Assembly: GCA_024278775.1 (NCBI GenBank)
Contig: JAJRSP010000253.1
Span: 1-23,030, forward strand
DNA length: 23,030 nucleotides
Reading direction: 5' to 3'
Origin: Planctomycetota bacterium
Lineage (GTDB): Bacteria > Planctomycetota > Phycisphaerae > UBA1845
The notes under the pieces were generated by a model. The model was given only the letters and a program-made list of their open reading frames with translations. It searched no databases and had not been told where the DNA came from. Both the position numbers and the translations under genes were made by a program. This document shows positions 1 to 9,170 of the stretch, piece by piece. Numbering within the stretch: position 1 is the first letter of the stretch; each line of letters begins with the position of its first letter.

Positions 1-49
1 ATCACAAGAGGGCGTCACGCCCGGATCGAGCGCGACGCCCCGTCAACCC

Positions 50-94
50 AACCCGCGGGCCTGTCTTTGCACACCGGCCCGTGGGTTGCTTTTG
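50..94 (+). terminator. Intrinsic terminator of a gene upstream of the window
   Basis: The arms at 50-61 (AACCCGCGGGCC) and 76-87 (GGCCCGTGGGTT) pair over 12 bp with a single G-U pair and a 14-nt loop, followed by GCTTTTGT. This is the form of a rho-independent terminator on the + strand. A second, weaker inverted repeat (GGGCGTC at 10-16, GACGCCC at 34-40) lies just before it. The gene it would serve is outside the window. Confidence 0.7.
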
Positions 95-299
95 TCAAAG
101 GATTCTAGTCCGCGCAGCGGCGTGTTCAATAAAATTCCGTTTTTTGCGCACACGCCGCCGATGGTGTCATGCACTCTCGTTCTTCCCGCATGCTTGCCAA
201 TTGAGCCAAAACCCCTAGCTTTGTGGACGCTTGCGACGGGCTGAAGCGTCCTTTTCCGGGCGAAGCCATGCGTCGCGCGGTTTTGAGGTTTCTTGAGTT

Positions 300-2228
300 A
301 TGCGATATCGACCGACGCGTTTGGGCGGGATGCTTTGGGGTTGCGCTGCGGGGGTGCTTGGCCCCCTGGTGTCCGTTTACGCGGAAAATCCAGCTGGCAC
401 GCCGCTGCCTAAGGGTGCGATCCTGCGTTTGGGCGACGACATGCTTCGCCACGGCGATGATGTAACCGCCATCGCGTTCACGCCCGATGGCCGACAGCTC
501 ATTTCGACCGGCGCTGCCGCGGATGGGACGGTCCGCCGCTGGAGTCTGGATCCGCTGGCGGAAATATGGCGGTCGACCGCCGAGCACGGGCGCATCTCAG
601 CCATCGCCCTGACCCCGGACGGAAAACACATCATCACCGGAGGCGGACGCGATCACGCCTTGCACATCTGGAATACCGCCAACGGCGCTTTGCAAAAACA
701 ACTCGTCCTCGAACCCCGCTGGGCCAAGGTTTTTGACATCGCCGTCGCACCGGACGGAAAATCCTTCGCTACCGGAAACACCAACGCCACAATCAGCATC
801 TGGAGTGTGGAGAGCGGCCACGAGACGAATCGGTTGCAGGTCAAAGGGGATGCCGGCACACGATTGTCTTATTCCGCCGACGGCCAAATGCTGGCAAGCT
901 GGGGAGCGTACAGTCACAAAATCCGACTGTGGCGCACCGATTCAATGTCGCAGGCCTTCGAGGTTCCACGAACGGATTTTTCGACGGGTGTATCGTTCTG
1001 CCCAAACGGCATGTTCTTCGCCGCCGGTTGTGAGGACGGGGCTGTGCGCCTGTACAATTCCGCCACGGGCGACGAGGACTGCATCCTCACCGGACACAAG
1101 AAAAAAGTGCTCTCAACCGCGTTTCGTGCAAAAAGCAAAAGCCTCGTCACATCCGCCGAGGACGGCACCATTCGCGTTTGGGACATTATGGAACGCAAAT
1201 CATTGCGCACGATCGAGGTCGGCGGCCATCCGTTCGCAACACTGTCGCCCGACGGAAAACTCGCAGCCGTCCGCTTCAGGTATTCGCCCTCCATCGAACT
1301 GTGGAACATTGAAACCGGCGAGGCTGTCCGGGATACCGAACACGCGGAGAAGCCCTGGACTGTCGCGGTGCCGTTTCCCGATGGTTCGAAAGTGGTCGTC
1401 GGGCGGCTGAACCGCGTCGAAATATCTGACCTGAAAAGCGGGCAACTTGAGAATTCATTCGATCTTGATATCGCCCTGAACAGTCTTTCTCTGAGCGATG
1501 ACGGCGACACCATCACAACACTGCTCGGGCGCGCGTTGTCCGCCCGCGAATTCGAGACGACGGTGCGCGCCTACGACATCGCATCGGGAGAAAACAAACT
1601 CGTTTTTCGCAGCGTGGACCCCGGTGCGAAACTCTCACCCGACGGAATCAGCCTCGCACTGTGGGATCACAAGGGGCCTATTCGCATACGCAACCTGGAA
1701 AGCGGCGACGAGTCCACACTCCACGACACCGCCAACGGGCGAAAAATGCGCAGCACGTTTTCAGCCGACGGTTCACGGTTCGCAGCCGTATTGGGACACG
1801 GCGAAGTCCGCGCGTGGAGCACGTCCGACGGGCAGTTGAAGACGCGGTTCGTGGCTGAGCTTGATAAAATCCGCGCGTTGGCGATTTCCTCAGACGGCAG
1901 CCTCATCGCATGCGCCGGCAAGACAAAGAACAGCCCCATCCGCAACGTGGTGATTGTCTACGATGCAGGGCAGGCGGCACCGTTTCGCACGCTGGTGGGC
2001 CACGAGGACAGGATCACCCACGTCGCTTTCTCGCCCGACGGTCGCACGTTGGCCAGCGCGGGCGGCGACGGAACGGTCCGTTTGTGCAAACTCTCCACCG
2101 GAGATGTCTTCAAAACGTTCCACGAAGCCGGCAACACACCGGTTACCCTCACATTCACCGCCGACAGCCGACACCTCATCACCGGCATGTCCGGCGGCGA
2201 CGGCCTCGTTTGGCGCGTGACCGAGTGA
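300..2228 (+). CDS. Secreted WD40-repeat beta-propeller protein
   Basis: This encodes 642 residues with a putative signal peptide (about residues 1-28, hydrophobic WGCAAGVLGPLVSVYA) and then WD40-type repeats to the end. Clear units include VTAIAFTPDGRQLIS, ISAIALTPDGKHIIT, TIRVWDI and ITHVAFSPDGRTLAS followed by DGTVRLCKL. Repeat spacing suggests around 12-14 blades, probably two propellers. No enzymatic domain is visible. WD40 propellers are protein-binding platforms, and the signal peptide implies export from the cytoplasm, so it may act as a periplasmic or surface scaffold (inference). The ATG at 300 is chosen because it gives the signal peptide; the ribosome site is weak. About 205 bp upstream (95-299) carry no gene, only a 7-bp inverted repeat (118-124 with 151-157) around an AT-rich loop. 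The yigZ-like gene follows 79 bp downstream. Confidence 0.9.
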   Translation: MRYRPTRLGGMLWGCAAGVLGPLVSVYAENPAGTPLPKGAILRLGDDMLRHGDDVTAIAFTPDGRQLISTGAAADGTVRRWSLDPLAEIWRSTAEHGRISAIALTPDGKHIITGGGRDHALHIWNTANGALQKQLVLEPRWAKVFDIAVAPDGKSFATGNTNATISIWSVESGHETNRLQVKGDAGTRLSYSADGQMLASWGAYSHKIRLWRTDSMSQAFEVPRTDFSTGVSFCPNGMFFAAGCEDGAVRLYNSATGDEDCILTGHKKKVLSTAFRAKSKSLVTSAEDGTIRVWDIMERKSLRTIEVGGHPFATLSPDGKLAAVRFRYSPSIELWNIETGEAVRDTEHAEKPWTVAVPFPDGSKVVVGRLNRVEISDLKSGQLENSFDLDIALNSLSLSDDGDTITTLLGRALSAREFETTVRAYDIASGENKLVFRSVDPGAKLSPDGISLALWDHKGPIRIRNLESGDESTLHDTANGRKMRSTFSADGSRFAAVLGHGEVRAWSTSDGQLKTRFVAELDKIRALAISSDGSLIACAGKTKNSPIRNVVIVYDAGQAAPFRTLVGHEDRITHVAFSPDGRTLASAGGDGTVRLCKLSTGDVFKTFHEAGNTPVTLTFTADSRHLITGMSGGDGLVWRVTE

Positions 2229-2307
2229 CGGCCCACAAGCAGCCGCTGAACCGAGACGCTCACCGAAGCGCGACTGAGCAACACAACGCCCGTACCCGGG
2301 TTTCGAC

Positions 2308-2913
2308 GTGACCCGCCATCTCGTCCCTGCCAACCCCTGCCGAATCGAACTCCGCGTCTCGAATTCGCGATTCATCGCCACCATCGATCGCGCAAACTCA
2401 GCCGCAGACGCGCACGCTTTCGTGCGAAAACTTCGCAAAGAGTTCCCCGATGCCAACCACCACGTCTACGCATTCCGAATCGGGCATGGCGGCAGCATCA
2501 CCGAAGGAATGAGCGACGACGGCGAACCGTCCGGAACTGCAGGTCCACCCTCGATGGCGGTCCTGCGTGGTTCTGGCATCGGCGACGTCGTGCTGGTGAC
2601 CACGCGATTCTTCGGCGGCACGAAGCTCGGCACCGGCGGCCTCGTGACCGCGTACACGCGCTCCGCACAGGAAGCATTCAGCGCACTCGATACCGAGGAG
2701 AAAATCCACCGCGTCTCCTGCGAAATCCAGGTGCCCTACGATTGCCTCGCACGCGTGAAAATCGAGATGGACGCACACCAGTGTCTCACCGACCTCGAGG
2801 ATTTCGGCGAGAAGGTCTCTTTACGAATCCGTGTGGCCGACGATCGATTTGAGTCCCTGCGACAGGCCATTCTGGACACGACGGCGGGGCGGGTGTCGGT
2901 TCAACTCATCTGA
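2308..2913 (+). CDS. yigZ: YigZ/IMPACT family protein (UPF0029)
   Basis: This encodes 201 residues, close to the usual length of about 200 for bacterial YigZ. The conserved core is plain: HHVYAFRIG, then SDDGEPSGTAGPP, then TRFFGGTKLGTGGLVTAYTR (about residues 50-115). The C-terminal third fits the small ferredoxin-like DUF1949 domain. Eukaryotic IMPACT proteins regulate translation stress signalling through GCN1; the role of the bacterial members is not settled. The reading starts at a GTG (2308-2310); no upstream ATG fits better and the ribosome site is weak, so the first few residues are uncertain. It lies 79 bp after the WD40 gene on the same strand and may be cotranscribed with it. It converges with the large exoprotein gene beyond. 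Confidence 0.95.
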   Translation: MTRHLVPANPCRIELRVSNSRFIATIDRANSAADAHAFVRKLRKEFPDANHHVYAFRIGHGGSITEGMSDDGEPSGTAGPPSMAVLRGSGIGDVVLVTTRFFGGTKLGTGGLVTAYTRSAQEAFSALDTEEKIHRVSCEIQVPYDCLARVKIEMDAHQCLTDLEDFGEKVSLRIRVADDRFESLRQAILDTTAGRVSVQLI

Positions 2914-2979
2914 CCTCAATCGTTGCACGACCCTTGACGTCGATCGCCCCGGCTCCTCGCCCCGTTTCGCGCCGCGCAT

Positions 2980-3017
2980 AAAAAAAGCGGGCGATCGCCA
3001 CAAGGACGATCGCCCGC
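2980..3017 (-). terminator. Intrinsic terminator of the large exoprotein gene
   Basis: A perfect 11-bp stem (GCGGGCGATCG at 2987-2997 with CGATCGCCCGC at 3007-3017) has a 9-nt loop. Read on the minus strand it is followed by a run of T (A-run at 2980-2986 on the + strand). It lies 20 bp beyond the stop codon of the 1440-residue gene. The + side lacks a U-tract, so it mainly serves the minus-strand gene, although it sits between convergent genes. Confidence 0.88.
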
Positions 3018-3036
3018 ACAAAAATCACAATCGAAA

Positions 3037-6000
3037 TCAGTTGCCGGCGTCGAGTTTCGACGTCAGCCGTTCGACAACGAACTCGGTCGGCAGCTTGACG
3101 GCTTGAACAGCGTCCGTACCCAGGTCGAGGTATTCGACGATCGGACCGTTCGAGTCGGTCGCCATCAGGCGGCCATCCTCAAGAATCGTGATACCACCCA
3201 AACGCGGTCCCGGAATCAGGCCCTCCTGAGTGATCGGATCGTCGATCGTTCCGGCGAACGTCAAGGTCACGCTCAAACCGTCGCCAGCCAACTCCACGCC
3301 GAACTGGCAAATGCCGATGCTCGCGCCATTGTTCGAGCAGGCGACGAAAATGTTCGTCCCGTCGGTCGCGATATCGCCATCGACATCGTCGAAGTCAGTT
3401 TCATCCTTATCCGTGCCGCTCAGCGTCGTAAGGGCAACGGAGAGGCCGCCGCTCGCCGACGGGAACCCGAGCTTGTCCCAGAAGCGGAGCGTATCGTCCA
3501 CCGTATTCAACGCGTACAGGTACCCGCCGATTTCGACCATACCCGTCAGTTCCACATCTCCGTTAAGGCCTGCGATCGACCCGAACGGCGTTACGAAGCC
3601 GCTCTGTCCGATGGACAGGTCCGGATTCACCTTGAACAGCGGATTAGTGACTGTCTGGCAAGCACCGCCAGGCCCCGAGTTGCAACGCTCAGCCGTGACC
3701 CACAACGTGGTGCCGTCGTATGCAATCAACGGATTGGACGAAACCACGGCAGGACACACGGCATCCGGGACTGAGATGCACGTGTTGAGTGGGACGCGGA
3801 ACATCGAAAAGAAGCTCTGCTGAACCTCCAGAATCTTCGTCACCTCGCCCGTAGCCGGATCAAGCTCCAGAATCGGCGGATAACTCGCCGGCGTCGCATC
3901 AGCCGGGTCGTCAAGGAACGGCTCGGTATGGATTGCGTCGATGCCTCTGCGTGCGACGGCGAACACGCGATCATCCATCGAGTCCGCCTGCGGTGTCAAC
4001 CGCGTAATGGCGATATTGTAGTTGCGCGCAATGCTGACATTGGTCTCGAAACGACGCGAAAGCGTGGTACCCGGGAACGCCGCGTCAAACGGCGTATTCT
4101 CAGCCACCTCCATGTTGCCGTTGTCGATGCCCACCATCGCGTAGACAGCCCCCATCGGGTTGCCGGCTCCGGTGAACTGCGGAACCACACTGGCCACGTT
4201 GGCTGCGATTTCGTCCGAAATACTGTCCGTGATGAAAATATTCGTGTCGTGACGCTCAAGCGAATAGTCGTGCTCGGCAAAAATGAAGCCGTCAGCATCG
4301 TAAAGCGCCAGATAGGACCGAACGAAGTTATTCGTGTTGCCCGACGGCGTCGCGTCCGCCACATTCATCGACACGATTTGGCCCGGGCTGGCAGACACCG
4401 AATAGAAATCGACATCACCCTGGAAGCCACCGTAATGTCCGTTGCCCAGAACACGTGTCGTCGGCATCGAACTCGCCAGACTGTCGCCGGGCACGACCGA
4501 CCCAGCCGCATCCGGAATCGAGTCGTTTCCGTCCGGGCCGGCTATTTCGTCTACATCAGCCGAGCCTGTAATGCTCAACGGCTGAGACGACGTCGAAATG
4601 TTCAACCGGTAACATTGCAGCGTGTCGCTGTTCGGAAAAACGTTCGGATTCGGCGGCGTGCGACCCACGATCGGCGGCCCGGGCTTGTTCACGCGACCGC
4701 CGACGAACGGACGCAAGTCCGAATCGTTGGTGGCAGCCACCCGCGTGCCGTGCGGGAAGTTGAGAAGCGTCGGCGGAATCGCCGTCCGCAATGTATCGCC
4801 GTCCTCCTCGAATTGCTGACGGTCCGTCGCGAAAACCGCCAGATAGTACTTGCCGGGATCCAGCGACGGATTCTCGCAGTTCATGGCCGTACTGCCGCAA
4901 ATGTTGGCATTGAACTTGGGCCTCGTCTGATCCAGCGCCCCAAGCTCCTGCGACTGATCGCCCGTCGCGATTAACTCGCCGTCGGACGTGTACAACGCAA
5001 GCACCAGGTCGAACGTGGTCTGGAAACCGCCGCCGGCCAGTCCGCGGATGCTCGCACTCAGGCTGCGAGTGGTTGTCGGGAAATTCCCGCCGCTGAAGTC
5101 GAGAAGATAAAGGTCCATGTCCTGACCGATGTGTGCGAACGCTCCATCGCCGATGGCACCGAATATGATCGTGCTCGGCGCTGCGCCGCGGTCATCTGCC
5201 TGGTCGATCGTATCGTCTGGCTCGTGCTGAAATTCGCGACACGCGAACTGATTCCCGCCGGGGTCCGAGACGGAATTGGGGTCCGTCCTCCACACCGAAA
5301 GCGTGTACGCGCCAGCGTCCCGGCCGTCCGTCAGCGTGCGGATCGTCTCCGGATCGCTGGGGTCGTACCAGATGACCAGATCACAATCGCCCGACGTGCC
5401 GCACTTTCCGTCAGGCCCGAAAACCGACTGGCATTCCTCATCAGACGAGCAGGAAATATCGCACAGGCCGTTGCCGTCGCAGGGTGATTCACACGGGCAG
5501 AATCCGCCGCCGGCGCAGGTGTCCATCGGGTCCGCACATTCGAAATTCGAGTTGCACACCTCGCCGTCGTTGTCGCCGCCCGAACACGTGCCCGCGAAAC
5601 CCTCATTTACGCAGTCCTCACCGGTAACACAAGACGGAGCCTGAAACTTGATAATCTGCTCGGAGGCACTGATGCCGACGTAAAGCGCGTTCGCGCCGGC
5701 CGGAACCTCCACGGTTGTGAATGCGTCCAGGCTGCTTGGTTCATAGTCGTCGGAGATGCCCCCCACACCATTCGCGAACGGAATCTGATTGCCGTTGGCG
5801 TCGAACACGCGAAGGTAGGGATCCCACTTGGAATCGCCCAGCGAATCCCGCGTGCCTTCAACAAGAATGGAAACCACCTCATTGGCGGCGACTCCGCCGA
5901 TTCTGTAGAGGTCCAGATCCTGAAGCTGCACCGGGGGAGGAGGAACCTCGCCCATGCAAAGCACCGGGTCGTTGGGTGTGAAATTCGGCGTGCCCAATCG

Positions 6001-7359
6001 GTCGGTGAAACAGTCAAAGAAAGCATCGTAGTCATCCAGGTCGACACCGTTCGTGTCACCGTCATGCACGAGGCAATCCGCATCATCGCGGCCGAAGCAT
6101 CGCTGGTAGTCCCGCCAGTCGATAAGGTCGACATCGCCGTCCTCATCAACATCGAACAACGGGAAGGGCGTACCCGCACCGATCGGCGTACCATTGTCGC
6201 CGAGATAACCGGCGATCGAAGTCGTGGCCCCGTTGCCTACCGCCGGAGTGACGAGCGTGTCCGCCGTCAAAATCTCGTTGTTACCGTCAGAGTCCGAGAG
6301 TTCATCGCTGTTCGCGCCAATGTACAGGGTTAGTGCGGTTCCGAAAAACGGGCGATCGAGACTGCAAACATTGCCGCCGGTACAAGGCTGCGAGATGAAG
6401 CAAAGCTGGTTCTCCGGCGCATTCTTGGGGTCGGGTGCAATGCAGTCAGCCCCGATTCCGAATGCGTCCACGCATTCGGAATCCAGGTCGCAGAAAACGC
6501 CGGTGTTGCCCAGCGGGGCCCAGCCGTCGTTTTCGCAAAGTTGTGGATATTCCGCCGACGAGCAATTTTCAGTGGCTGCGTTGATGATATGCACGCCGTC
6601 CGCCGTCCCGTTTCCACCGCTGGCCAGCGCGACGCCCGCCTGCGGGGAAGGATCGCCGTCTTCGCAGATGTTGGCGATCTGAGTCAAGCGAACCTGAACG
6701 CCCACCTTGCCTTTGGGAAGCGAGAAAGATGCACGGCCAAAGTTGGTTCCGATCGGCTGATCGACCGGATTCAACTGCTCTTCAACAAGCACGCCGTTTT
6801 CTTCATAAAGGCCGACCAGGTTGTACGTTTGCGCATCGTAATCGACGCTGAAGCGAATGAGACGCGGCGTCCCATCGGGCGCTGTGTACACGGGAAGTCT
6901 CATCAGCGCCGGGCCACCGGCTGTGCGAAACTGCGCACCGGCGATGTTTTGGCCGAAACCCTGTTCGTCGGTCCCCTCCCAGAACGTGATGTCCACATGC
7001 GTGTCGACGTCACCAGAGTTCAAGAGGAACAGGTCAAAGCCCGAAACCGACCCGCCACCGGTCACAAACCAGTCGCGCACAGACAGCGGGCTTGAGGTTG
7101 CCGACGTCCTGCCGCCGACCGGCAGCGCCTGAACCGAAACAGTGCAAATATCCGTGTTGTCATACAGGCGCGGGCAGGTTGGGCAGGAAGAAAGATCCAT
7201 CCCCCCTCCAAGGACCGCTTCCATCGGTGCCGTGGTCATCAGGCGTAATGCCCCCGTTTCACTCGAAACGGTCGAAAAACTATCCTGAGCAGCGGCCGGG
7301 CCGCTCGTCAAAGCGACGAAAACCGCCAAAACTGCCAGGTTCATCCAGAATCTCCGCAT
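3037..7359 (-). CDS. Very large secreted mosaic protein (dockerin-like, PPC-like, Cys-rich, propeller-like)
   Basis: This encodes 1440 residues with a clear signal peptide (about 1-24, ending GPAAAQ). Parts visible in order: a beta-rich N-terminal region with scattered cysteines; about 401-450 a dockerin-like pair of calcium-loop motifs (DVDEDGDVDLIDWRDY and DGDTNGVDLDDYDAF); about 478-565 a PPC-like beta domain (LDLYRIGG...DPYLRVFD); about 575-658 a dense cysteine cluster; about 745-843 and 980-1076 two more PPC-like domains (DMDLYLLDF and GDVDFYSVS); and about 1140-1437 repeats such as LELDPATGEV that look propeller-like. No catalytic motif, PEP-CTERM or LPXTG-like anchor is visible. The ATG follows a strong AGAGGAG site (around 7367-7373). 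It is probably an extracellular adhesive or matrix component (inference). It is a single gene with its own terminator. Confidence 0.9.
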   Translation of the reverse strand: MRRFWMNLAVLAVFVALTSGPAAAQDSFSTVSSETGALRLMTTAPMEAVLGGGMDLSSCPTCPRLYDNTDICTVSVQALPVGGRTSATSSPLSVRDWFVTGGGSVSGFDLFLLNSGDVDTHVDITFWEGTDEQGFGQNIAGAQFRTAGGPALMRLPVYTAPDGTPRLIRFSVDYDAQTYNLVGLYEENGVLVEEQLNPVDQPIGTNFGRASFSLPKGKVGVQVRLTQIANICEDGDPSPQAGVALASGGNGTADGVHIINAATENCSSAEYPQLCENDGWAPLGNTGVFCDLDSECVDAFGIGADCIAPDPKNAPENQLCFISQPCTGGNVCSLDRPFFGTALTLYIGANSDELSDSDGNNEILTADTLVTPAVGNGATTSIAGYLGDNGTPIGAGTPFPLFDVDEDGDVDLIDWRDYQRCFGRDDADCLVHDGDTNGVDLDDYDAFFDCFTDRLGTPNFTPNDPVLCMGEVPPPPVQLQDLDLYRIGGVAANEVVSILVEGTRDSLGDSKWDPYLRVFDANGNQIPFANGVGGISDDYEPSSLDAFTTVEVPAGANALYVGISASEQIIKFQAPSCVTGEDCVNEGFAGTCSGGDNDGEVCNSNFECADPMDTCAGGGFCPCESPCDGNGLCDISCSSDEECQSVFGPDGKCGTSGDCDLVIWYDPSDPETIRTLTDGRDAGAYTLSVWRTDPNSVSDPGGNQFACREFQHEPDDTIDQADDRGAAPSTIIFGAIGDGAFAHIGQDMDLYLLDFSGGNFPTTTRSLSASIRGLAGGGFQTTFDLVLALYTSDGELIATGDQSQELGALDQTRPKFNANICGSTAMNCENPSLDPGKYYLAVFATDRQQFEEDGDTLRTAIPPTLLNFPHGTRVAATNDSDLRPFVGGRVNKPGPPIVGRTPPNPNVFPNSDTLQCYRLNISTSSQPLSITGSADVDEIAGPDGNDSIPDAAGSVVPGDSLASSMPTTRVLGNGHYGGFQGDVDFYSVSASPGQIVSMNVADATPSGNTNNFVRSYLALYDADGFIFAEHDYSLERHDTNIFITDSISDEIAANVASVVPQFTGAGNPMGAVYAMVGIDNGNMEVAENTPFDAAFPGTTLSRRFETNVSIARNYNIAITRLTPQADSMDDRVFAVARRGIDAIHTEPFLDDPADATPASYPPILELDPATGEVTKILEVQQSFFSMFRVPLNTCISVPDAVCPAVVSSNPLIAYDGTTLWVTAERCNSGPGGACQTVTNPLFKVNPDLSIGQSGFVTPFGSIAGLNGDVELTGMVEIGGYLYALNTVDDTLRFWDKLGFPSASGGLSVALTTLSGTDKDETDFDDVDGDIATDGTNIFVACSNNGASIGICQFGVELAGDGLSVTLTFAGTIDDPITQEGLIPGPRLGGITILEDGRLMATDSNGPIVEYLDLGTDAVQAVKLPTEFVVERLTSKLDAGN

Positions 7360-7952
7360 TTTCTTACTCCTCTAGCTCCTACCGGCTGAGTGCTACCAAA
7401 TGTCAATTCAGACCGCCGCCGCATCGGCGCCTGCCCAAGTCTAGCAACACGATTGGACAGGACCAAACATGTCTAAACAATTGTGTGGATTTTCGGGCCA
7501 AGGTCCGCCCGAAGCCCAATCGTCGTGTTTTTTGAAAAGAAAGGGGCGCCACGTCCGAAAACGTGGGTGGATTTGTCTACCCAATGCCTCTTTCCCGCTT
7601 CGACCGACTCCCTGAAGCCAGCCCAACCAAGCCCCCAAACCGCCCTCCGATGGCTGGGAGACCCTCCGATACTTCAACCGCGAAAGGTGTTTACAAGCAA
7701 TCCGCAGGCCAACCCCCGGTCGTAGGGCGTCGGAAACCGCAATAGAACCTGTATCACCCCCAGAATCCCTATCTTGGTGATTGCACCCTCCGCGTGCGGC
7801 GGCACCGTCCCCGCGTCAGACGACCAAAGGTCAGCCTGAAGGAGAGTCGCCACCCGTCCGGATCGTACAGCCAGCCGACGGCGATAGTCAAGCGCAAACC
7901 CCATCAGGACACATCGTTACGGGACGTTGGCGGGTGATCGCTCGGGTGGCAG
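7360..7952. other. 593-bp intergenic region with no supported gene
   Basis: This lies between two minus-strand genes. The part next to 7359 should contain the promoter of the large exoprotein gene; a weak minus-strand match (TTGGTC, 17 bp, TAGACT at about 7438-7443) is the best I can find and is not convincing. A small inverted repeat (CCACGT...ACGTGG) lies around 7549-7566. A 76-codon minus-strand reading at 7674-7904 and short + readings at 7483-7745 have no ribosome site or recognisable motif. A small RNA or leader could lie here but nothing shows it directly. Confidence 0.5.
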
Positions 7953-7992
7953 AGAAAAAAACGGGGACCGATTCGCGATGAATCGGCCCCCG
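7953..7992 (-). terminator. Intrinsic terminator of the prepilin-like gene
   Basis: The arms at 7962-7974 (CGGGGACCGATTC) and 7980-7992 (GAATCGGCCCCCG) pair over 13 positions with one mismatch and a 5-nt loop. On the minus strand the stem is followed by seven T (A7 at 7955-7961). It lies 24 bp beyond the stop of the gene at 8017. Confidence 0.88.
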
Positions 7993-8016
7993 ATAAATGT
8001 CCGAAGCGTTGAGTTG

Positions 8017-9069
8017 CTACTGAACCGGGTTGACGTTCACGCCGCTCGCGCCGCACGAAATCCCCGTCTGGACCGGCGCAGCGGGAAGCGTGTCCTGCTG
8101 CCAGTCCTTGCCGCGAAGGATGACGCATTTCCAGTTATCCCAAGTTCCGCCGCCGGGATAGGAGGACAGCCTGGGTTGGGGCTGGATGTGGCCTTGGATG
8201 TTTGTCATCGCCGCGTGGCCGTCGACGAAAGATGCCGCGAAGAGCCACGGCCGACCGTGCCAACCCTTGATGATGGATTCGACGTCACCCCCGAGCGGCC
8301 CCCCGTTCAGGAACGAACAGCCGTCGTCGCCATAAGTCTTACGCCATCCGAAACGCCCACAATTCTCGATGAAGTAAATCGTGTTGGCAGGGTTCGGCAC
8401 GCGCGTGATCGGCTTGAGGAAGGACGAGTTGCTTTGAAGGCGGCAATCCCCCCCCGAAACACCGATCCACGAAGTGCTGGCGGAGTAACTGTTTCCGTAA
8501 TGATCGTAGGAAGTCAAACCCGAATCACGCCAAGCGGAATAATGGTGACCGACATAGCCGGTGTCCGATGGTGCCTTGAAGATTCCAAGGTCGAGTTTCG
8601 TGTCGCTGATCCAATTCTCGTTCTCTGGCCCGGGAAGGAAGGTGTAGTTCGTAAAGCCCCCCTTGTACACGATGGTGTTCAGGCCACGAGTCGCAGGGCC
8701 TCTGCCCTCCTGTGTGCCCCACTTGGATGAGACCTCGTCATTGCCCGAAATCGGCTCACCGATACCCGACTTGCCTCCGTACTCGTACTCGCCGACCGCA
8801 CCGGGAATCAAGCCCATCAAATGATGGACGGGAATCGACATGTCTCGCTTGTCCTCCGTCGCAAAGGTGAGCGACGAAGTCGCGATACCTTTGAGGTTGG
8901 CCGATGAAGCGACCATCTTTGCCTGAGCGCGAGCGCGCTTCAGCGACGGCAGGAGGATGCTGACCAGCAGCGCGATAATCGCCACCACGACCAGCAGTTC
9001 AATCAGAGTAAACGCAAAGCGCCTGGGCGCGTACGTTGCTCGTCTTAGATTCACATTGTTTGCAACCAT
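8017..9069 (-). CDS. Prepilin-type protein with N-terminal methylation motif
   Basis: This encodes 350 residues from the ATG at 9069. The N-terminus has a short basic leader followed by FTLIELLVVVAIIALLVSIL, the class III/type IV prepilin signal, with the conserved Glu five residues after the processing site. PilD-type peptidases cleave and methylate such proteins before assembly into type II secretion or type IV pilus-like fibres. The C-terminal half is a large globular domain with many G, W and Y. Near the end SFVDGHAAM recalls the 'DGH' tail of planctomycete prepilin-like proteins (H-X9-DG type), but the His lies 11 residues before DG, so it is a variant. The start at 9069 is chosen over an upstream in-frame codon because GGAG lies 8 nt before it and the leader is of normal length. 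It is monocistronic, with a terminator 24 bp beyond and a structured leader. Confidence 0.92.
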   Translation of the reverse strand: MVANNVNLRRATYAPRRFAFTLIELLVVVAIIALLVSILLPSLKRARAQAKMVASSANLKGIATSSLTFATEDKRDMSIPVHHLMGLIPGAVGEYEYGGKSGIGEPISGNDEVSSKWGTQEGRGPATRGLNTIVYKGGFTNYTFLPGPENENWISDTKLDLGIFKAPSDTGYVGHHYSAWRDSGLTSYDHYGNSYSASTSWIGVSGGDCRLQSNSSFLKPITRVPNPANTIYFIENCGRFGWRKTYGDDGCSFLNGGPLGGDVESIIKGWHGRPWLFAASFVDGHAAMTNIQGHIQPQPRLSSYPGGGTWDNWKCVILRGKDWQQDTLPAAPVQTGISCGASGVNVNPVQ

Positions 9070-9098
9070 GACACCATCTCCACAAATGGTATGACAAA

Positions 9099-9124
9099 AT
9101 AAAAAAGCCGCGCCTTTCGGCGCG
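9099..9124 (-). terminator. Terminator-like hairpin in the prepilin gene leader
   Basis: Read on the minus strand, CGCGCC-GAAA-GGCGCG (9124 to 9109) forms a perfect 6-bp GC stem capped by a GNRA tetraloop, followed by GC and then TTTTTTATTTT (9106 downwards). This is the shape of an intrinsic terminator, yet it lies only about 30 bp before the ribosome site of the prepilin-like gene on the same strand. It could end a short upstream transcript or act as an attenuator. The structure is visible in the sequence; the role is inference. Confidence 0.6.
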
Positions 9125-9148
9125 AAATAACAATCCAAAACTTACCAA

Positions 9149-9170
9149 AGGTGTGCGACCACGCACACCT
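9149..9170 (-). promoter_or_regulatory. Perfect 9-bp hairpin in the prepilin gene leader
   Basis: AGGTGTGCG and CGCACACCT (9149-9157 and 9162-9170) are perfectly complementary around a 4-nt loop. It lies 24 bp upstream of the terminator-like hairpin on the minus strand, so the two would form tandem structures in the leader RNA. No riboswitch core I know is recognisable here. Confidence 0.5.

Noticed and set aside
3928..4974. 348-codon + strand ORF inside the large exoprotein gene
   Set aside because: Arg/His-rich shadow of the minus-strand gene, which has a signal peptide, ribosome site and terminator.
7674..7904. 76-codon minus-strand ORF in the intergenic region
   Set aside because: No ribosome site, no motif, Arg/Leu composition of a chance frame; kept only as part of the intergenic note.
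9070..9170. c-di-GMP or other known riboswitch in the prepilin leader
   Set aside because: I considered it because of the GAAA loop and pilus context, but the conserved core of c-di-GMP-I/II aptamers is not visible.
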